Shown here piece by piece: positions 1 to 8,659 of a stretch of DNA of 64,000 bases. This DNA comes from Desulfosarcina sp. BuS5. GTDB lineage: Bacteria; Desulfobacterota; Desulfobacteria; Desulfobacterales; BuS5. The notes below the pieces were generated by a model. That model was given only the letters and a program-made list of their open reading frames with translations. It did no database searches and had not been told where the DNA came from. The first letter of the stretch is position 1. The number at the start of each line of letters is the position of its first letter. The DNA lies in the NCBI RefSeq assembly GCF_028752835.1, contig NZ_CP087952.1, forward strand, positions 3,718,501 through 3,782,500, given 5' to 3'. Made by a program: the position numbers and the translations under genes.

Positions 1-719
1 GTCTGCCGATAGCTGATCTGGCCGGCGGTTTTTTTTGCGCCATGGGAGTAGTGGTTGCGCTCTATGAGAAGCAGAAGTCGGGCAAAGGTTCAAAAGTGGA
101 AGTCAGCTTGATTGACTCTACCATGTCTCTCATGTCCAATCATTTTCAGAACTACTTTTTATCCGGTAAGCCGCCGCAGCCCCAGGGGAAAAGGCATCCT
201 AATGTCATAATAGGAGCATTTGCGACTAAAGACGGTTATATAACCCTTGGTCCTTCATGGCCCGGACTTGCCACCGCAATAGATAAGGAGTGGCTCTTGA
301 CGGATCCGCGGTTTGACACAAATAATAAGAGGAATGAAAACAAGAATGAGCTTGAGAAAATTATTGAAGAGACTCTTCTTGAAAAAAATACAGAAGAATG
401 GCTGGAGTTATTCGATAAGCACGATATAGTCGGAGGGCCGATATATACCCTCGACCAGGTTTTGGAGGATCCCCAGGTTGTTCACAATAAAAATGTTATC
501 CACATGGATCATCCTGTTTGCGGGCCGATGCGGGCGATCGCAAGCCCAATACGTATAAAGGATCAGATAACAGGCGATCATCTGCCGCCCGCTACTTACA
601 ATCAGCATGGGAATGAAGTTTTAAAGGACATTTTGGGATATTCCGATGAAAAGATAGCTGCGCTCGAGAAAGATGCGGAAGAGCAGGCTATGAAAACGGA
701 AAAACGTGCAAATATATAA
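1..719 (+). CDS. CaiB/BaiF-family CoA-transferase, C-terminal part
   Basis: The frame is open from base 3, so the gene begins before the window. About 239 residues are present, roughly the last 60 % of a ~400-residue family member. The first visible stretch (DLAGGFFCAMGVVVALYE) and the following SGKGSKVEVSLID match the conserved core of class III CoA-transferases, which move CoA between carboxylic acids through an aspartyl-CoA intermediate. The catalytic Asp lies upstream and is not visible. The gene ends 22 bases before the MeaB-like gene and heads the B12-mutase cluster, so it probably activates the pathway acid as a CoA thioester. A second member of the family lies at 61853. The family is certain; the substrate is not known. 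Confidence 0.85.
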   Translation, partial: LPIADLAGGFFCAMGVVVALYEKQKSGKGSKVEVSLIDSTMSLMSNHFQNYFLSGKPPQPQGKRHPNVIIGAFATKDGYITLGPSWPGLATAIDKEWLLTDPRFDTNNKRNENKNELEKIIEETLLEKNTEEWLELFDKHDIVGGPIYTLDQVLEDPQVVHNKNVIHMDHPVCGPMRAIASPIRIKDQITGDHLPPATYNQHGNEVLKDILGYSDEKIAALEKDAEEQAMKTEKRANI

Positions 720-741
720 ATAGTTAGGAGATTTATTTCTG

Positions 742-1707
742 ATGAAAAAATTAAGTGCGGCTGAAATGGTGGAAAGAGTAGTTACGGGAGACCGCCGGAT
801 AGCAGCCCGTACTATCACTCTGGTTGAAAATGAGATGGACGAGCACCATGAAATCATGAAACTTATCTATCCCCATTCAGGGCAGGCACGTATTATAGGC
901 GTAACCGGTGTGGGAGGCGCAGGCAAGAGTACCCTAACCAACCATATTGTAAGAAAGCTGAGGGGACAGGACAAAAAAGTAGGGGTTATTGTTGTTGATC
1001 CGAGCAGCCCCTTTTCAGGTGGAGCCTTGCTGGGTGACAGGATCAGGATGCAGAGCCACACCCTCGATCCAGGCGTATTTATCAGGAGTATGGCCTCCAG
1101 GGGGTACCTGGGAGGTTTGTCCAAGGGCACTTATGATGTAATTCGCATTATGGAGGCCATGGGCATGGATGTTGTAATAGTCGAAACACTCGGCGCAGGC
1201 CAGGATGAGATTGATCTTATCCATATAGCCGGCACCTGTTTGCTGGTCCATACGCCCAATATGGGAGATGATATTCAGGCCATGAAAGCCGGAATAATGG
1301 AGATTGCGGATATCAATGTTTTGAATAAAGCTGACCAAGAAGGCGCCGATACCAGTTTCAGACAATTGAGGAACTCCATATCCGCCGCGGGTTTTGAAGC
1401 GGGGGCCTGGGTGCCGAAAGTTATAGCAACCGTTTCCATGGCCGCCAAACTTGAGGATCTTAAGGGTATTGATGAACTCATGGATACCATAGCGGAGCAT
1501 GATGCACATTTGCATGCCGGTAATCATATTGATCGAGTCAGATTCGCGCGGGTGGAACAGGAACTGGGTGTTGTATTCAAGGAAAAGATGGAGAGGAAGA
1601 TTTATAATGAGCTGAAAAGCACCGGAAAGAAGAAAGAGTACATCAACAGCATTATTGAAGGAGCTACTAATCCGTATTCCGTTTCAGATGAGGTTTTAAA
1701 TTTTTAA
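742..1707 (+). CDS. MeaB/ArgK-type GTPase, chaperone for B12-dependent mutase
   Basis: 321 residues, about the family length. A Walker A motif (GVGGAGKST, residues 56-64), VVDPSSPFSGGALLGDR, VETLGAGQDE (usually VETVGVGQSE) and NKAD (195-198) identify a MeaB G protein. Family members gate loading of adenosylcobalamin into acyl-CoA mutases and protect them from inactivation. The start ATG has a TAGGAG ribosome site. The next gene is a mutase large subunit, so this GTPase most likely serves that mutase or the second one at 8660. The Leu-Gly-Ala change in the switch region is unusual and may reflect adaptation to a divergent mutase; that last point is inference. Confidence 0.92.
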   Translation: MKKLSAAEMVERVVTGDRRIAARTITLVENEMDEHHEIMKLIYPHSGQARIIGVTGVGGAGKSTLTNHIVRKLRGQDKKVGVIVVDPSSPFSGGALLGDRIRMQSHTLDPGVFIRSMASRGYLGGLSKGTYDVIRIMEAMGMDVVIVETLGAGQDEIDLIHIAGTCLLVHTPNMGDDIQAMKAGIMEIADINVLNKADQEGADTSFRQLRNSISAAGFEAGAWVPKVIATVSMAAKLEDLKGIDELMDTIAEHDAHLHAGNHIDRVRFARVEQELGVVFKEKMERKIYNELKSTGKKKEYINSIIEGATNPYSVSDEVLNF

Positions 1708-1796
1708 TTTCGGTCATTTCAGGATATGAGGTATGAGTATTGAGAATAAAGATGCGATCTGGTTTTCCTCATCACTCACTATTCAACACGCAACTC

Positions 1797-1924
1797 TATA
1801 GATTTTTAGATAATTACCTGATTTTAAAATTTGGCACAAGGCCGGATGTGGTAGGGGTTCAAAATTTTGAACCCCTACTTCGATGACCGATAACGCAGTG
1901 AAATTATTTATGTGGAAATCTATA
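1797..1924. repeat. 128-bp palindromic element, copy A
   Basis: Ends are inverted repeats (TATAGATTTTTAGATAATT on the left, the complement of AATTATTTATGTGGAAATCT on the right). A perfect 28-bp palindrome sits in the centre at 1851-1878. Near-identical copies lie at 7019, 37374 and 46237, and related ones at 54917 and 56552. It has no coding capacity. It lies between the MeaB-like and mutase genes. It looks like a non-autonomous MITE or REP-type element. Confidence 0.85.
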
Positions 1925-1997
1925 AGTGACCGAAGATAAAACCAACCCCTAATTCTCTTGTTTGTTATGACAGGGTTTCAGGCGTAAAGGAGAGACC

Positions 1998-3689
1998 ATG
2001 AGTTCAAAACTGTTTAATCAAGACTCTATTAAAAAGTGTGACGATGCAAGGGACCGGTGGAAACAAAAGGTCTCTGAATTCGAAAAAAAAACGAATAATG
2101 ATGAAGAGCATAAGACTCTTTCCGGCATTCCGGTGGAGCCGATGTATACTCCGGAACATGTGGCTGATATGGATTATATTGATGATCTAGGTTTTCCGGG
2201 GGAAGCCCCTTTTGTGCGCGGAGTTCATCCGACCATGTACAGGGGGCGCACTTGGACCATGAGGCAATTGGCCGGTTTCGGTACTCCCGAGCATAGCAAT
2301 GAAAGATACAAGCTGCTGCTGAAAGAAGGCGCAACCGGAATAAACGGAATTTTTGATTATCCTACACTTCGGGGATACGATTCTACAGACCCCATGGCGC
2401 GGGCCGACTGCGGCCGCGGCGGCGTGGCGATAGACACCCTGGAAGACATGGAGACTCTTTTTGACGGCATCCCGCTGGAGAAGGTTAGCAGTTCCCTGGT
2501 TACCTGCCAGCCGATCTGCAACATCACGATTCAGTCGATGTACTTTGCCAATGCCAGGAATCGGGGAGTGCCGCTTAATAATCTCATCGGAACAAGCCAG
2601 AACGATTTTCTGATGGAAACCTGTATGGCAACTGCTCCCGGAGTTTCGCCGCCGAGTTTTGCCTTTAAGTTAAGCTGTGATGCGATTGAGTTTTGCGCAA
2701 AATATGCCAAGCGCTGGAATCCGGTCAGTTTTGCGGGGTATAACTACAGGGAAACAGGATGTACTGCTCCCCAGGAAGTAGCCTTTGTTATTTCCAATGC
2801 CCTGGCCTGTGCGGAAGAGATGATTAAAAGAGGACTCGATATTGATGATTTTGCTTCCAGGTTAAGCTTCTTTATGAGCGGCCACAACGATTTTTTTGAA
2901 GAGATTGCCAAATATCGCGCTGCCAGGCGGGTATGGGCCAAGATAATGAAGGAGAGATACAACCCCAAGAATCCACGTTCAATGGCGTTCAGATTCCATG
3001 TGCAGACAGCAGGCGTAGCTCTTACGGCACAGCAGCCGCTGAATAATATTGCACGTTCCGCCTACCATGCCATGGCTGCAGTTCTGGGAGGAGCCCAGTC
3101 TGTGCACGTGGACGGATATGATGAAGGGCTCTGTATTCCTACTGAATTGTCGTCTATTACAGCTCTGCGGGTTAATCAGATTCTCCAGCTCGAAACAGGA
3201 GTGACCAGAACTATAGATCCCCTGGGGGGATCATACTTTGTGGAGAGCCTTACCAACCAGCTTGAAGAACAGATAATGAAAATTATATACGATGTTGACC
3301 TGGCCGGCGGAATAGTCAAGGCAACTGAAACAGGCAGGATTCATAGAAATATTTCGGATGCAGCCTATGAATATCAGCAGAATATTGAAACCGGGAAGAT
3401 GTCGGTTGTTGGAGTAAATTGCAATGTAATTGAAAATGAAGTGCTCCCTATCGAACTTTTTGAATTGCCTGAAACAGTTTCCGTTCAGGAGAAAAAACTA
3501 AATAAAATAAAGAAAGAACGGAGCGCTGCCGCAGTTCAAAAGGCCCTGGATGCCATATCACGATGTTGCGATGAGGAGAATAACCTTATGGAAGTGATAG
3601 TTGAATTTGTTCAGGCCAATATCACCGAGGGAGAGATAACCAAGAAACTCAGGGAGAAATACGGAATATGGGACCCGCCACTCTTTTAA
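1998..3689 (+). CDS. B12-dependent acyl-CoA mutase, large subunit, divergent active site
   Basis: 563 residues with the TIM-barrel domain only; the B12-binding domain is on the separate gene at 3890, as in isobutyryl- and 2-hydroxyisobutyryl-CoA mutases. The start follows AAAGGAG. Family landmarks are clear (TWTMRQLAGFGT, GYDS, GVAID, TSQNDFL, HVQTAG, TRTIDPLGGSYFVE). Aligned by eye to methylmalonyl-CoA mutase, three substrate residues differ. Tyr89 is Leu91. Arg207 is Lys224. The active-site His244, kept in known mutases of this family, is Asn249 (AGYNYRETG instead of SGYHxxEAG). The residue that is Asp in 2-hydroxyisobutyryl-CoA mutase is Ile118. It is therefore neither a typical methylmalonyl- nor a hydroxyisobutyryl-CoA mutase, and the substrate is open. 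Confidence 0.9.
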   Translation: MSSKLFNQDSIKKCDDARDRWKQKVSEFEKKTNNDEEHKTLSGIPVEPMYTPEHVADMDYIDDLGFPGEAPFVRGVHPTMYRGRTWTMRQLAGFGTPEHSNERYKLLLKEGATGINGIFDYPTLRGYDSTDPMARADCGRGGVAIDTLEDMETLFDGIPLEKVSSSLVTCQPICNITIQSMYFANARNRGVPLNNLIGTSQNDFLMETCMATAPGVSPPSFAFKLSCDAIEFCAKYAKRWNPVSFAGYNYRETGCTAPQEVAFVISNALACAEEMIKRGLDIDDFASRLSFFMSGHNDFFEEIAKYRAARRVWAKIMKERYNPKNPRSMAFRFHVQTAGVALTAQQPLNNIARSAYHAMAAVLGGAQSVHVDGYDEGLCIPTELSSITALRVNQILQLETGVTRTIDPLGGSYFVESLTNQLEEQIMKIIYDVDLAGGIVKATETGRIHRNISDAAYEYQQNIETGKMSVVGVNCNVIENEVLPIELFELPETVSVQEKKLNKIKKERSAAAVQKALDAISRCCDEENNLMEVIVEFVQANITEGEITKKLREKYGIWDPPLF

Positions 3690-3889
3690 TAAACAACACC
3701 TTATGTTTTTTAAAATAATATTAAAGGAACTTTCAAAAAATAATTTACCCATCCGGCTTGCCCTTTTGCCCGTCTTCTACGTTGCAATAGCCCTTGCTAT
3801 GCACCTGCCATCACGCCTTGAAGACGAACAAAAGTTCTGCACGATATAGGTATATTATTTTTTTCCAGTTCCCTAAGGAGATTCGGAAT

Positions 3890-4282
3890 ATGAAAAAAGC
3901 AGTTAAGGTTATTATAGCGCGTCTTGGCATGGATGCACACTGGCGGGGAAGTGTGGTTGTTGCCCGTGCCATACGTGATGCCGGGAACGAGGTGGTCTAT
4001 ATGGGCAATCAGATGCCGGATGCAATTGTCGAAACAGCAATACAGGAGGATGCTGATGTAATCGGTTTAAGTTCCCTGTCCGGCAATCATCTGATTCTGG
4101 CCCCTGAAGTGGTCAAACTGTTGCAAGAAAATGATTTGAAAGATACGATTGTTATGGTTGGCGGCACTATTCCGCCGGATGACGTCCCCAAACTGAAAAA
4201 AATGGGGGTTGCAGAGGTCTTTGGGCCGGGGTCATCTCTGAAAGATATTGTGAATTTTGTCAGGAAGGCCGGCAAGACTTAA
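3890..4282 (+). CDS. B12-binding small subunit of the divergent acyl-CoA mutase
   Basis: 130 residues. The cobalamin motif is present: DAHWRG (DxHxxG), GLSSLSG (SxL) and VGGTIP (GG), so His can ligate cobalt from below. The ATG at 3890 follows CTAAGGAG; an upstream in-frame extension from 3794 has no ribosome site and no homology. The gene lies 200 bases behind the large-subunit gene. Its sequence differs clearly from the other small subunit (11526), with WRG instead of DRG, so each large subunit probably has its own partner. The 3690-3889 spacer holds only a 48-codon open frame (3703-3849) without a ribosome site. Confidence 0.92.
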   Translation: MKKAVKVIIARLGMDAHWRGSVVVARAIRDAGNEVVYMGNQMPDAIVETAIQEDADVIGLSSLSGNHLILAPEVVKLLQENDLKDTIVMVGGTIPPDDVPKLKKMGVAEVFGPGSSLKDIVNFVRKAGKT

Positions 4283-4351
4283 ATTAAAGTAAAATTTTTA
4301 AATAACAGACCGGGAAACTATTAATATTTTTTTCAGGAAGGAGCAGGTAAA

Positions 4352-5794
4352 ATGAGAGGAATTACAGCTTACGGAATCTATATGCCATATAATCGGCTTA
4401 AACGTGAAACCATTTTCAAGGCTATGATGTGGTTTAATCCCGGAACGGCAGGTATTGCAAAAGGGGAAAAGGCTGTGGCCAATTTTGATGAAGACAGTTT
4501 GACACTGGCTGTTGCCGCCGGCATGGACTGCTTTACCGATATTGAGAGGGAAAAGATAAACAGTTTATATCTTGCTTCCACAACTTTTCCTAATCTGGAG
4601 AGGGCCAATTCATCTATCGCCGCGGGAGCGCTCAATTTGTCTCCCAGTACCAGAACTGCGGATTTCTCCGGCTGCCTCAAGTCAGGCACAACTGCTTTGA
4701 TAGCGGCTTTAGGGGGGTCGAACGAAGATACTACAATGGTTTGCGCTTCCGACATGCGTCTTGCCAAGGCGGGCGGAATACATGAACAACTGCTGGGAGA
4801 CGGGGCCGCCGCTTTGGTGGTGGGCAGTAAAGGCGTTATCGCATCCCTTGTTGGTTCTTATTCGGTCTCATATGATTTTGCGGATCATAGAAGGATTACT
4901 GGAGATAAGTATATTCGAACCTGGGAAGAACGATGGATCAGGGAAGAAGGTTACACCAAGATACTGCCTGAAGCCATTAACGGGGTCCTGAATAAATGCG
5001 GACTCAAGATGGATGATATCTCCAAGGTGATCTATCCTCCGATAGGTATTAAAGATCATATTGGTCTGGCCAAAAAATTAGGTGTAGATTATGAAAAAGT
5101 TCAGGCACCTTTGCTGAATGAGGTGGGCAATACAGGCTCTGCCCATTCTTTGCTTCTTCTGGCGGGAGCTCTGGATAAAGCCAAACCGGGCGATAAAATT
5201 CTGGTGGCAAGCATCGGCAGCGGAAGCGATGCATTAATTTTGGAAATTACGGATGAGATAACAAAAATAAAATCAAGAAACAAATTACAGAAAAATCTTG
5301 ATTATAAAACAGAGCTTGAGTCTTATACTCAATATCTTTCTTTCAAGGGGATGCTCGACAAGGAAATCGGAATACGCGGGGAAGAGGTTGCTCCTACCAG
5401 CCAGTCACTTCTGTGGAGAGAACAGAATGCAATTATAAAACTGGTTGGGTCTAAATGCAGGGAATGCGGCACACCTCAGTTTCCACGCGAGTCTGTTTGC
5501 GTTAATCCTGGCTGCGGGGCAGTGGAAAAGATGGAAGACTACTCATTTTCGGACAAGGTTGCCAAGCTTTTTACCTATACTGCCGATCATCTGGCTTTTA
5601 CAGAATCTCCTCCGGGACTTTACGGTATCGTCGATTTTGAAGGAGGAGGAAGATACTGGTTTGATATCACTGACTGCAAGATGGATGATCTTAAGGTGGG
5701 ACAGTCTTTGCAAATGACTTTCAGAAGAAAATATCTTGATCAGGCACGTGGTCTTTCCGGTTATTTCTGGAAAGCAACGCCCTTTAAAGGATAA
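4352..5794 (+). CDS. HMG-CoA synthase-like protein fused to a DUF35 zinc-ribbon/OB-fold domain
   Basis: 480 residues. Residues 1-310 resemble archaeal-type HMG-CoA synthase with nucleophile Cys108 (DFSGCLKSGTTA) and NEVGNTGSAHS. The expected catalytic His motif (HxPNxK) is replaced by VIYPPIGIKD. Residues ~350-480 form a DUF35 module: a zinc ribbon (KCRECG, then CVNPGCG) and an OB fold (AKLFTYTADH, GIVDFEGGG). In archaea, thiolase, HMG-CoA synthase and DUF35 form one complex; in BbsAB and in steroid side-chain aldolases DUF35 pairs with a thiolase fold. Here it is fused and followed 26 bases later by a thiolase gene, which suggests a channelling complex that makes or breaks a C-C bond. Ribosome site GAAGGAG. 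The exact reaction is inference. Confidence 0.85.
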   Translation: MRGITAYGIYMPYNRLKRETIFKAMMWFNPGTAGIAKGEKAVANFDEDSLTLAVAAGMDCFTDIEREKINSLYLASTTFPNLERANSSIAAGALNLSPSTRTADFSGCLKSGTTALIAALGGSNEDTTMVCASDMRLAKAGGIHEQLLGDGAAALVVGSKGVIASLVGSYSVSYDFADHRRITGDKYIRTWEERWIREEGYTKILPEAINGVLNKCGLKMDDISKVIYPPIGIKDHIGLAKKLGVDYEKVQAPLLNEVGNTGSAHSLLLLAGALDKAKPGDKILVASIGSGSDALILEITDEITKIKSRNKLQKNLDYKTELESYTQYLSFKGMLDKEIGIRGEEVAPTSQSLLWREQNAIIKLVGSKCRECGTPQFPRESVCVNPGCGAVEKMEDYSFSDKVAKLFTYTADHLAFTESPPGLYGIVDFEGGGRYWFDITDCKMDDLKVGQSLQMTFRRKYLDQARGLSGYFWKATPFKG

Positions 5795-5820
5795 TCATTT
5801 GAAGATAAGGAGTAATAGAA

Positions 5821-7023
5821 ATGGCTGAAGGTATTAAAAATAAAGTTGCAATTATTGGTATGGGATGTACCAAATTTGGAGAGCATTTTGGCAGAAGCCA
5901 TGAATCTCTGGCTTCCGAGGCTTTTCAAGAAGCAATTGAAGATGCAGGCATAGAAAAGAAGGATATTGGCGCAGCCTGGTTTTCAAGCTGCTTTGACGAG
6001 GTTAACGTGGGCAAAAGCGCCATTCCCCTGGCCGGCGCTTTGAAATTACCATTTATTCCCATAACCAGGGTAGAAAATTTCTGCGCCAGTGGAACCGAAG
6101 CAATCCGGGCGGCAAGTTATGCGGTTGCTTCCGGAGCGTGCGATATCGCCTTGGCTCTGGGCGTGGAAAAATTAAAGGATATCGGCTATGGGGGTTTGCC
6201 TGATTTCAGTCAGTTGCGGGGCATTTATAATCGCCAGGTATTTCCCAATGTTACGGCACCTGGACTATTCGCCATGTTGGCTACCAAGTATTTTGACCGG
6301 TACGGACTTTCTCCGGAAGAGGGGAAAAGAACTCTGGCCAAAATATCGGCCAAAAGCCATGCCAACGGAGCTATGACTCCCAAGGCGCATTTGAGAAGGA
6401 AAGTCGATGTGGAGACAATCATGAATGCTCCTATGATTGCCTGGCCCTTAGGTCTTTTCGATTGCTGCGGGGTAACGGAAGGTGCTGCCGCTGCTATTGT
6501 TGTCAGAGCCGAAGACGCGAAAAAATTTCGTCCCGACCCGCTTTATTCCAAGGCCCAGCAGATCGCTGTCAGCCCGGAAGAAGAATATCGCTTTAATCAG
6601 TGGGACGGAACCCATGTAGAAACAACCTATCGCTGCGGCGTGAGAGCATATGAAGAGGCGGGAGTAAAAAATCCCAGGGGAGAGATAAGCATGATGGAAG
6701 TTCATGATTGTTTTTCTATTACAGAGCTGGTTATATATGAGGACCTGCAGATATCTCCCAGGGGCAAGGCCAAAGATGATGTTGATGCCGGTTTTTATAA
6801 TCTGGACGGCCAGATTCCGTGCCAAACTGACGGCGGGCTGAAAAGTTTCGGGCATCCGATCGGCGCTTCCGGCATCAGAATGACCTATGAAGTTTATAAA
6901 CAGCTTCAGGGTAAAGCCGGAGAACGTCAAATTAAAAATCCGAGACTTGGGCTTACACAGAATCTCGGAGGCTTTCCTCCTAACTGTGTTATCGGCGTAA
7001 CTATCTGGGGTAACGAACTATAG
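5821..7023 (+). CDS. SCP2-type thiolase / acetyl-CoA acetyltransferase-like
   Basis: 400 residues, the usual thiolase length. Nucleophile Cys88 (ENFCASGTEA), VHDCFSITEL and KSFGHPIGASG with the second catalytic His are visible, as in the SCP2/archaeal branch that works with DUF35 proteins. The DUF35-bearing partner ends 26 bases upstream and the ribosome site is AAGGAG, so co-translation is likely. Expected role: thiolytic or retro-Claisen cleavage, or condensation, of a pathway 3-oxoacyl-CoA. The TAG stop (7021-7023) is formed by the terminal repeat of the 128-bp element inserted directly at the gene end, so the original C-terminus may have differed by a few residues. Confidence 0.9.
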   Translation: MAEGIKNKVAIIGMGCTKFGEHFGRSHESLASEAFQEAIEDAGIEKKDIGAAWFSSCFDEVNVGKSAIPLAGALKLPFIPITRVENFCASGTEAIRAASYAVASGACDIALALGVEKLKDIGYGGLPDFSQLRGIYNRQVFPNVTAPGLFAMLATKYFDRYGLSPEEGKRTLAKISAKSHANGAMTPKAHLRRKVDVETIMNAPMIAWPLGLFDCCGVTEGAAAAIVVRAEDAKKFRPDPLYSKAQQIAVSPEEEYRFNQWDGTHVETTYRCGVRAYEEAGVKNPRGEISMMEVHDCFSITELVIYEDLQISPRGKAKDDVDAGFYNLDGQIPCQTDGGLKSFGHPIGASGIRMTYEVYKQLQGKAGERQIKNPRLGLTQNLGGFPPNCVIGVTIWGNEL

Positions 7024-7146
7024 ATTGTCACATAAATAATTTTACTGCGCTATCGGTCGTCGGAGTAGGGGGCCAAGATTTTGAACCCCTACCCCCGCTG
7101 GCCTTGTGCCAAATTTTAAAATTAGGTTATTATCTGACAATCTATA
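7019..7146. repeat. 128-bp palindromic element, copy B
   Basis: Inverse orientation to copy A, with TATA...GATTGTCACATAAATAAT at the left and GACAATCTATA at the right; central palindrome 7065-7092 with three mismatched bases. The left end overlaps the last codon and stop of the thiolase gene. Confidence 0.85.
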
Positions 7147-7159
7147 TAAAGTGGTGGGT

Positions 7160-7253
7160 AAGGAATGGGGACGAAATAAATTCCACAAGTAGGCATAAAG
7201 ATGGCCTGAAGATGTGATGCATAGTTGGGGAAGTTATTTCGTCCTCGTTCCTT
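7160..7253. repeat. REP-like inverted repeat upstream of the MmgE/PrpD gene
   Basis: Arms of about 20 bases (AAGGAATGGGGACGAAATAA at 7160-7179, imperfect complement at 7234-7253) enclose a 54-base spacer. The motif GGAACGGGGACGAA recurs in the leader at 18084-18117. The right arm ends 3 bases before the GGAAGGAG ribosome site of the next gene, so folding could affect its translation. The element looks like REP sequences mobilised by Y1 transposases; this assignment rests on motif memory only. Confidence 0.6.
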
Positions 7254-7267
7254 GGAAGGAGAATCCG

Positions 7268-8608
7268 ATGCCAACCAGAAAACTATCGGAATTTGTATGT
7301 AATACTTCATATAATGATATACCTGCGGATGTTATAGAGCACAGCAAACTCGTTTTTCTCGATTGGCTGGGAGTAACCCTGGCAGGCTCCAGGAAGAAGA
7401 TGGGCTCCGTCATGGCGGATATGATTACTGAACTTGACGGAGAAAACGGCCCGCAACAGGCTACAATTATCGGCAAAGGAATTAAGACGGATATGCTTAA
7501 GGCTGCTCTGGCTAACGGATCAATGTCCCATGTGCTCGATATGGACGATTACCACGGACCGACTCTTAGTCATCCTACAGTTGCTTTTTTGCCTGCTGTT
7601 TTAGCAGTTGTCGAATATAAAAAATTAAGCGGCCAAAATCTTGTTACAGCTTTGATTATCGCTTTTGATATAATGGTCCGGGTCGGATACGGAGCTAAAA
7701 GACTTCATTATGACCGGGGCTGGCACGCAACTTCCACGCTCGGTAAATTCGGCGCTGCAGCCGGTGCCGGCAAGCTTCTTAATCTTGATGTTGAAACACT
7801 TGGCAATGCATTCGGAATAGCAGGAACCACTGCCGGCGGCCTCAGGCTGGTTTTTGGAAATATGGGAAAATCATTTCACGCCGGAAAAGCCTCCATGGAT
7901 GGGGTCCTGGCAGCTATTCTGGCTCAAAAAGGTTTTGAGTGTTCCCAGAATATTCTTGAGGGTAAACACGGCTTTATGGATCTTTTTTCTGACGAGCCGG
8001 ATATGGATAAGATGGTGGACAAACTAGGAGAATTTTTTCATCTACCCACCATTAGTTTTAAACCTTATGCTTCATGCGGCGCAACACATTCAACCATCGA
8101 TTTAATGAAGGAGATCCGCCGGAGGGAAAACATAAATATCGAAGATGTTGCGGAGATACTATTGGACGTCACCAAAATAGCAGGTGACGCTTCCGGAGAG
8201 ATTGATCCCAAAAGCGGGCTGGAAGGCAAGTTCAGTGTATATTTCTGCGCTGCCCTGGCTCTATCCGACGGAGAAGCCGGGATAGATAAATTTACGGATG
8301 AAAAGGTTAATAATCCCCAGCTTGTTACTTTACGTAAAAAAGTTAAACTTAATATTATCCCTGATTTGGAATTAGATTTTCGCGCCAAAGCTTTAGTGAA
8401 AATGAAAGACGGCGCTGAATACCGGGCCGAGACGGATGCCCCTAAGGGGAGTCCCTTAAATCCGATTTCATATATAGAGCTTGGGGAAAAATTTAAGGAT
8501 TTGGCAATCAATGTTATTCCGGTTCAAAATGTTGATAAATTGATAGATTTGGTTAAAAATCTTGATAAGCTGCAGGATGTTACAGAACTCCTGGAGCTTT
8601 GTCATTAA
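7268..8608 (+). CDS. MmgE/PrpD-family protein (2-methylcitrate dehydratase-like)
   Basis: 446 residues, the usual size. ATG 7268 is chosen over an upstream in-frame ATG (7214) because GGAAGGAG precedes it and the family N-terminus starts here (SEFVCNTSYNDIPADVIEHSK). Conserved parts include MDDYHGPTLSHPTVAFLPA, RGWHATSTLGKFGAAAGAGKLL, GKSFHAGKASMDGVLAA and KPYASCGATHSTID. Family members dehydrate 2-methylcitrate, decarboxylate cis-aconitate or epimerise related acids. No citrate-synthase-like gene is nearby, so a classical methylcitrate role is not indicated. The position between thiolase and the second mutase suggests it acts on a pathway hydroxy- or unsaturated acid. Confidence 0.88.
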   Translation: MPTRKLSEFVCNTSYNDIPADVIEHSKLVFLDWLGVTLAGSRKKMGSVMADMITELDGENGPQQATIIGKGIKTDMLKAALANGSMSHVLDMDDYHGPTLSHPTVAFLPAVLAVVEYKKLSGQNLVTALIIAFDIMVRVGYGAKRLHYDRGWHATSTLGKFGAAAGAGKLLNLDVETLGNAFGIAGTTAGGLRLVFGNMGKSFHAGKASMDGVLAAILAQKGFECSQNILEGKHGFMDLFSDEPDMDKMVDKLGEFFHLPTISFKPYASCGATHSTIDLMKEIRRRENINIEDVAEILLDVTKIAGDASGEIDPKSGLEGKFSVYFCAALALSDGEAGIDKFTDEKVNNPQLVTLRKKVKLNIIPDLELDFRAKALVKMKDGAEYRAETDAPKGSPLNPISYIELGEKFKDLAINVIPVQNVDKLIDLVKNLDKLQDVTELLELCH

Positions 8609-8659
8609 TCTATTACACACGACCGGAGAATGCCGGCGGCAAAAACAGGGGGGAGAAGA

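Noticed and set aside
1015-1527. 170-codon minus-strand frame inside the MeaB-like gene
   Set aside because: Shadow of a well-supported gene on the other strand.
3703-3849. 48-codon open frame between the mutase subunit genes with a hydrophobic stretch
   Set aside because: No ribosome site, no recognised family, and the bases look like intergenic repeat DNA.
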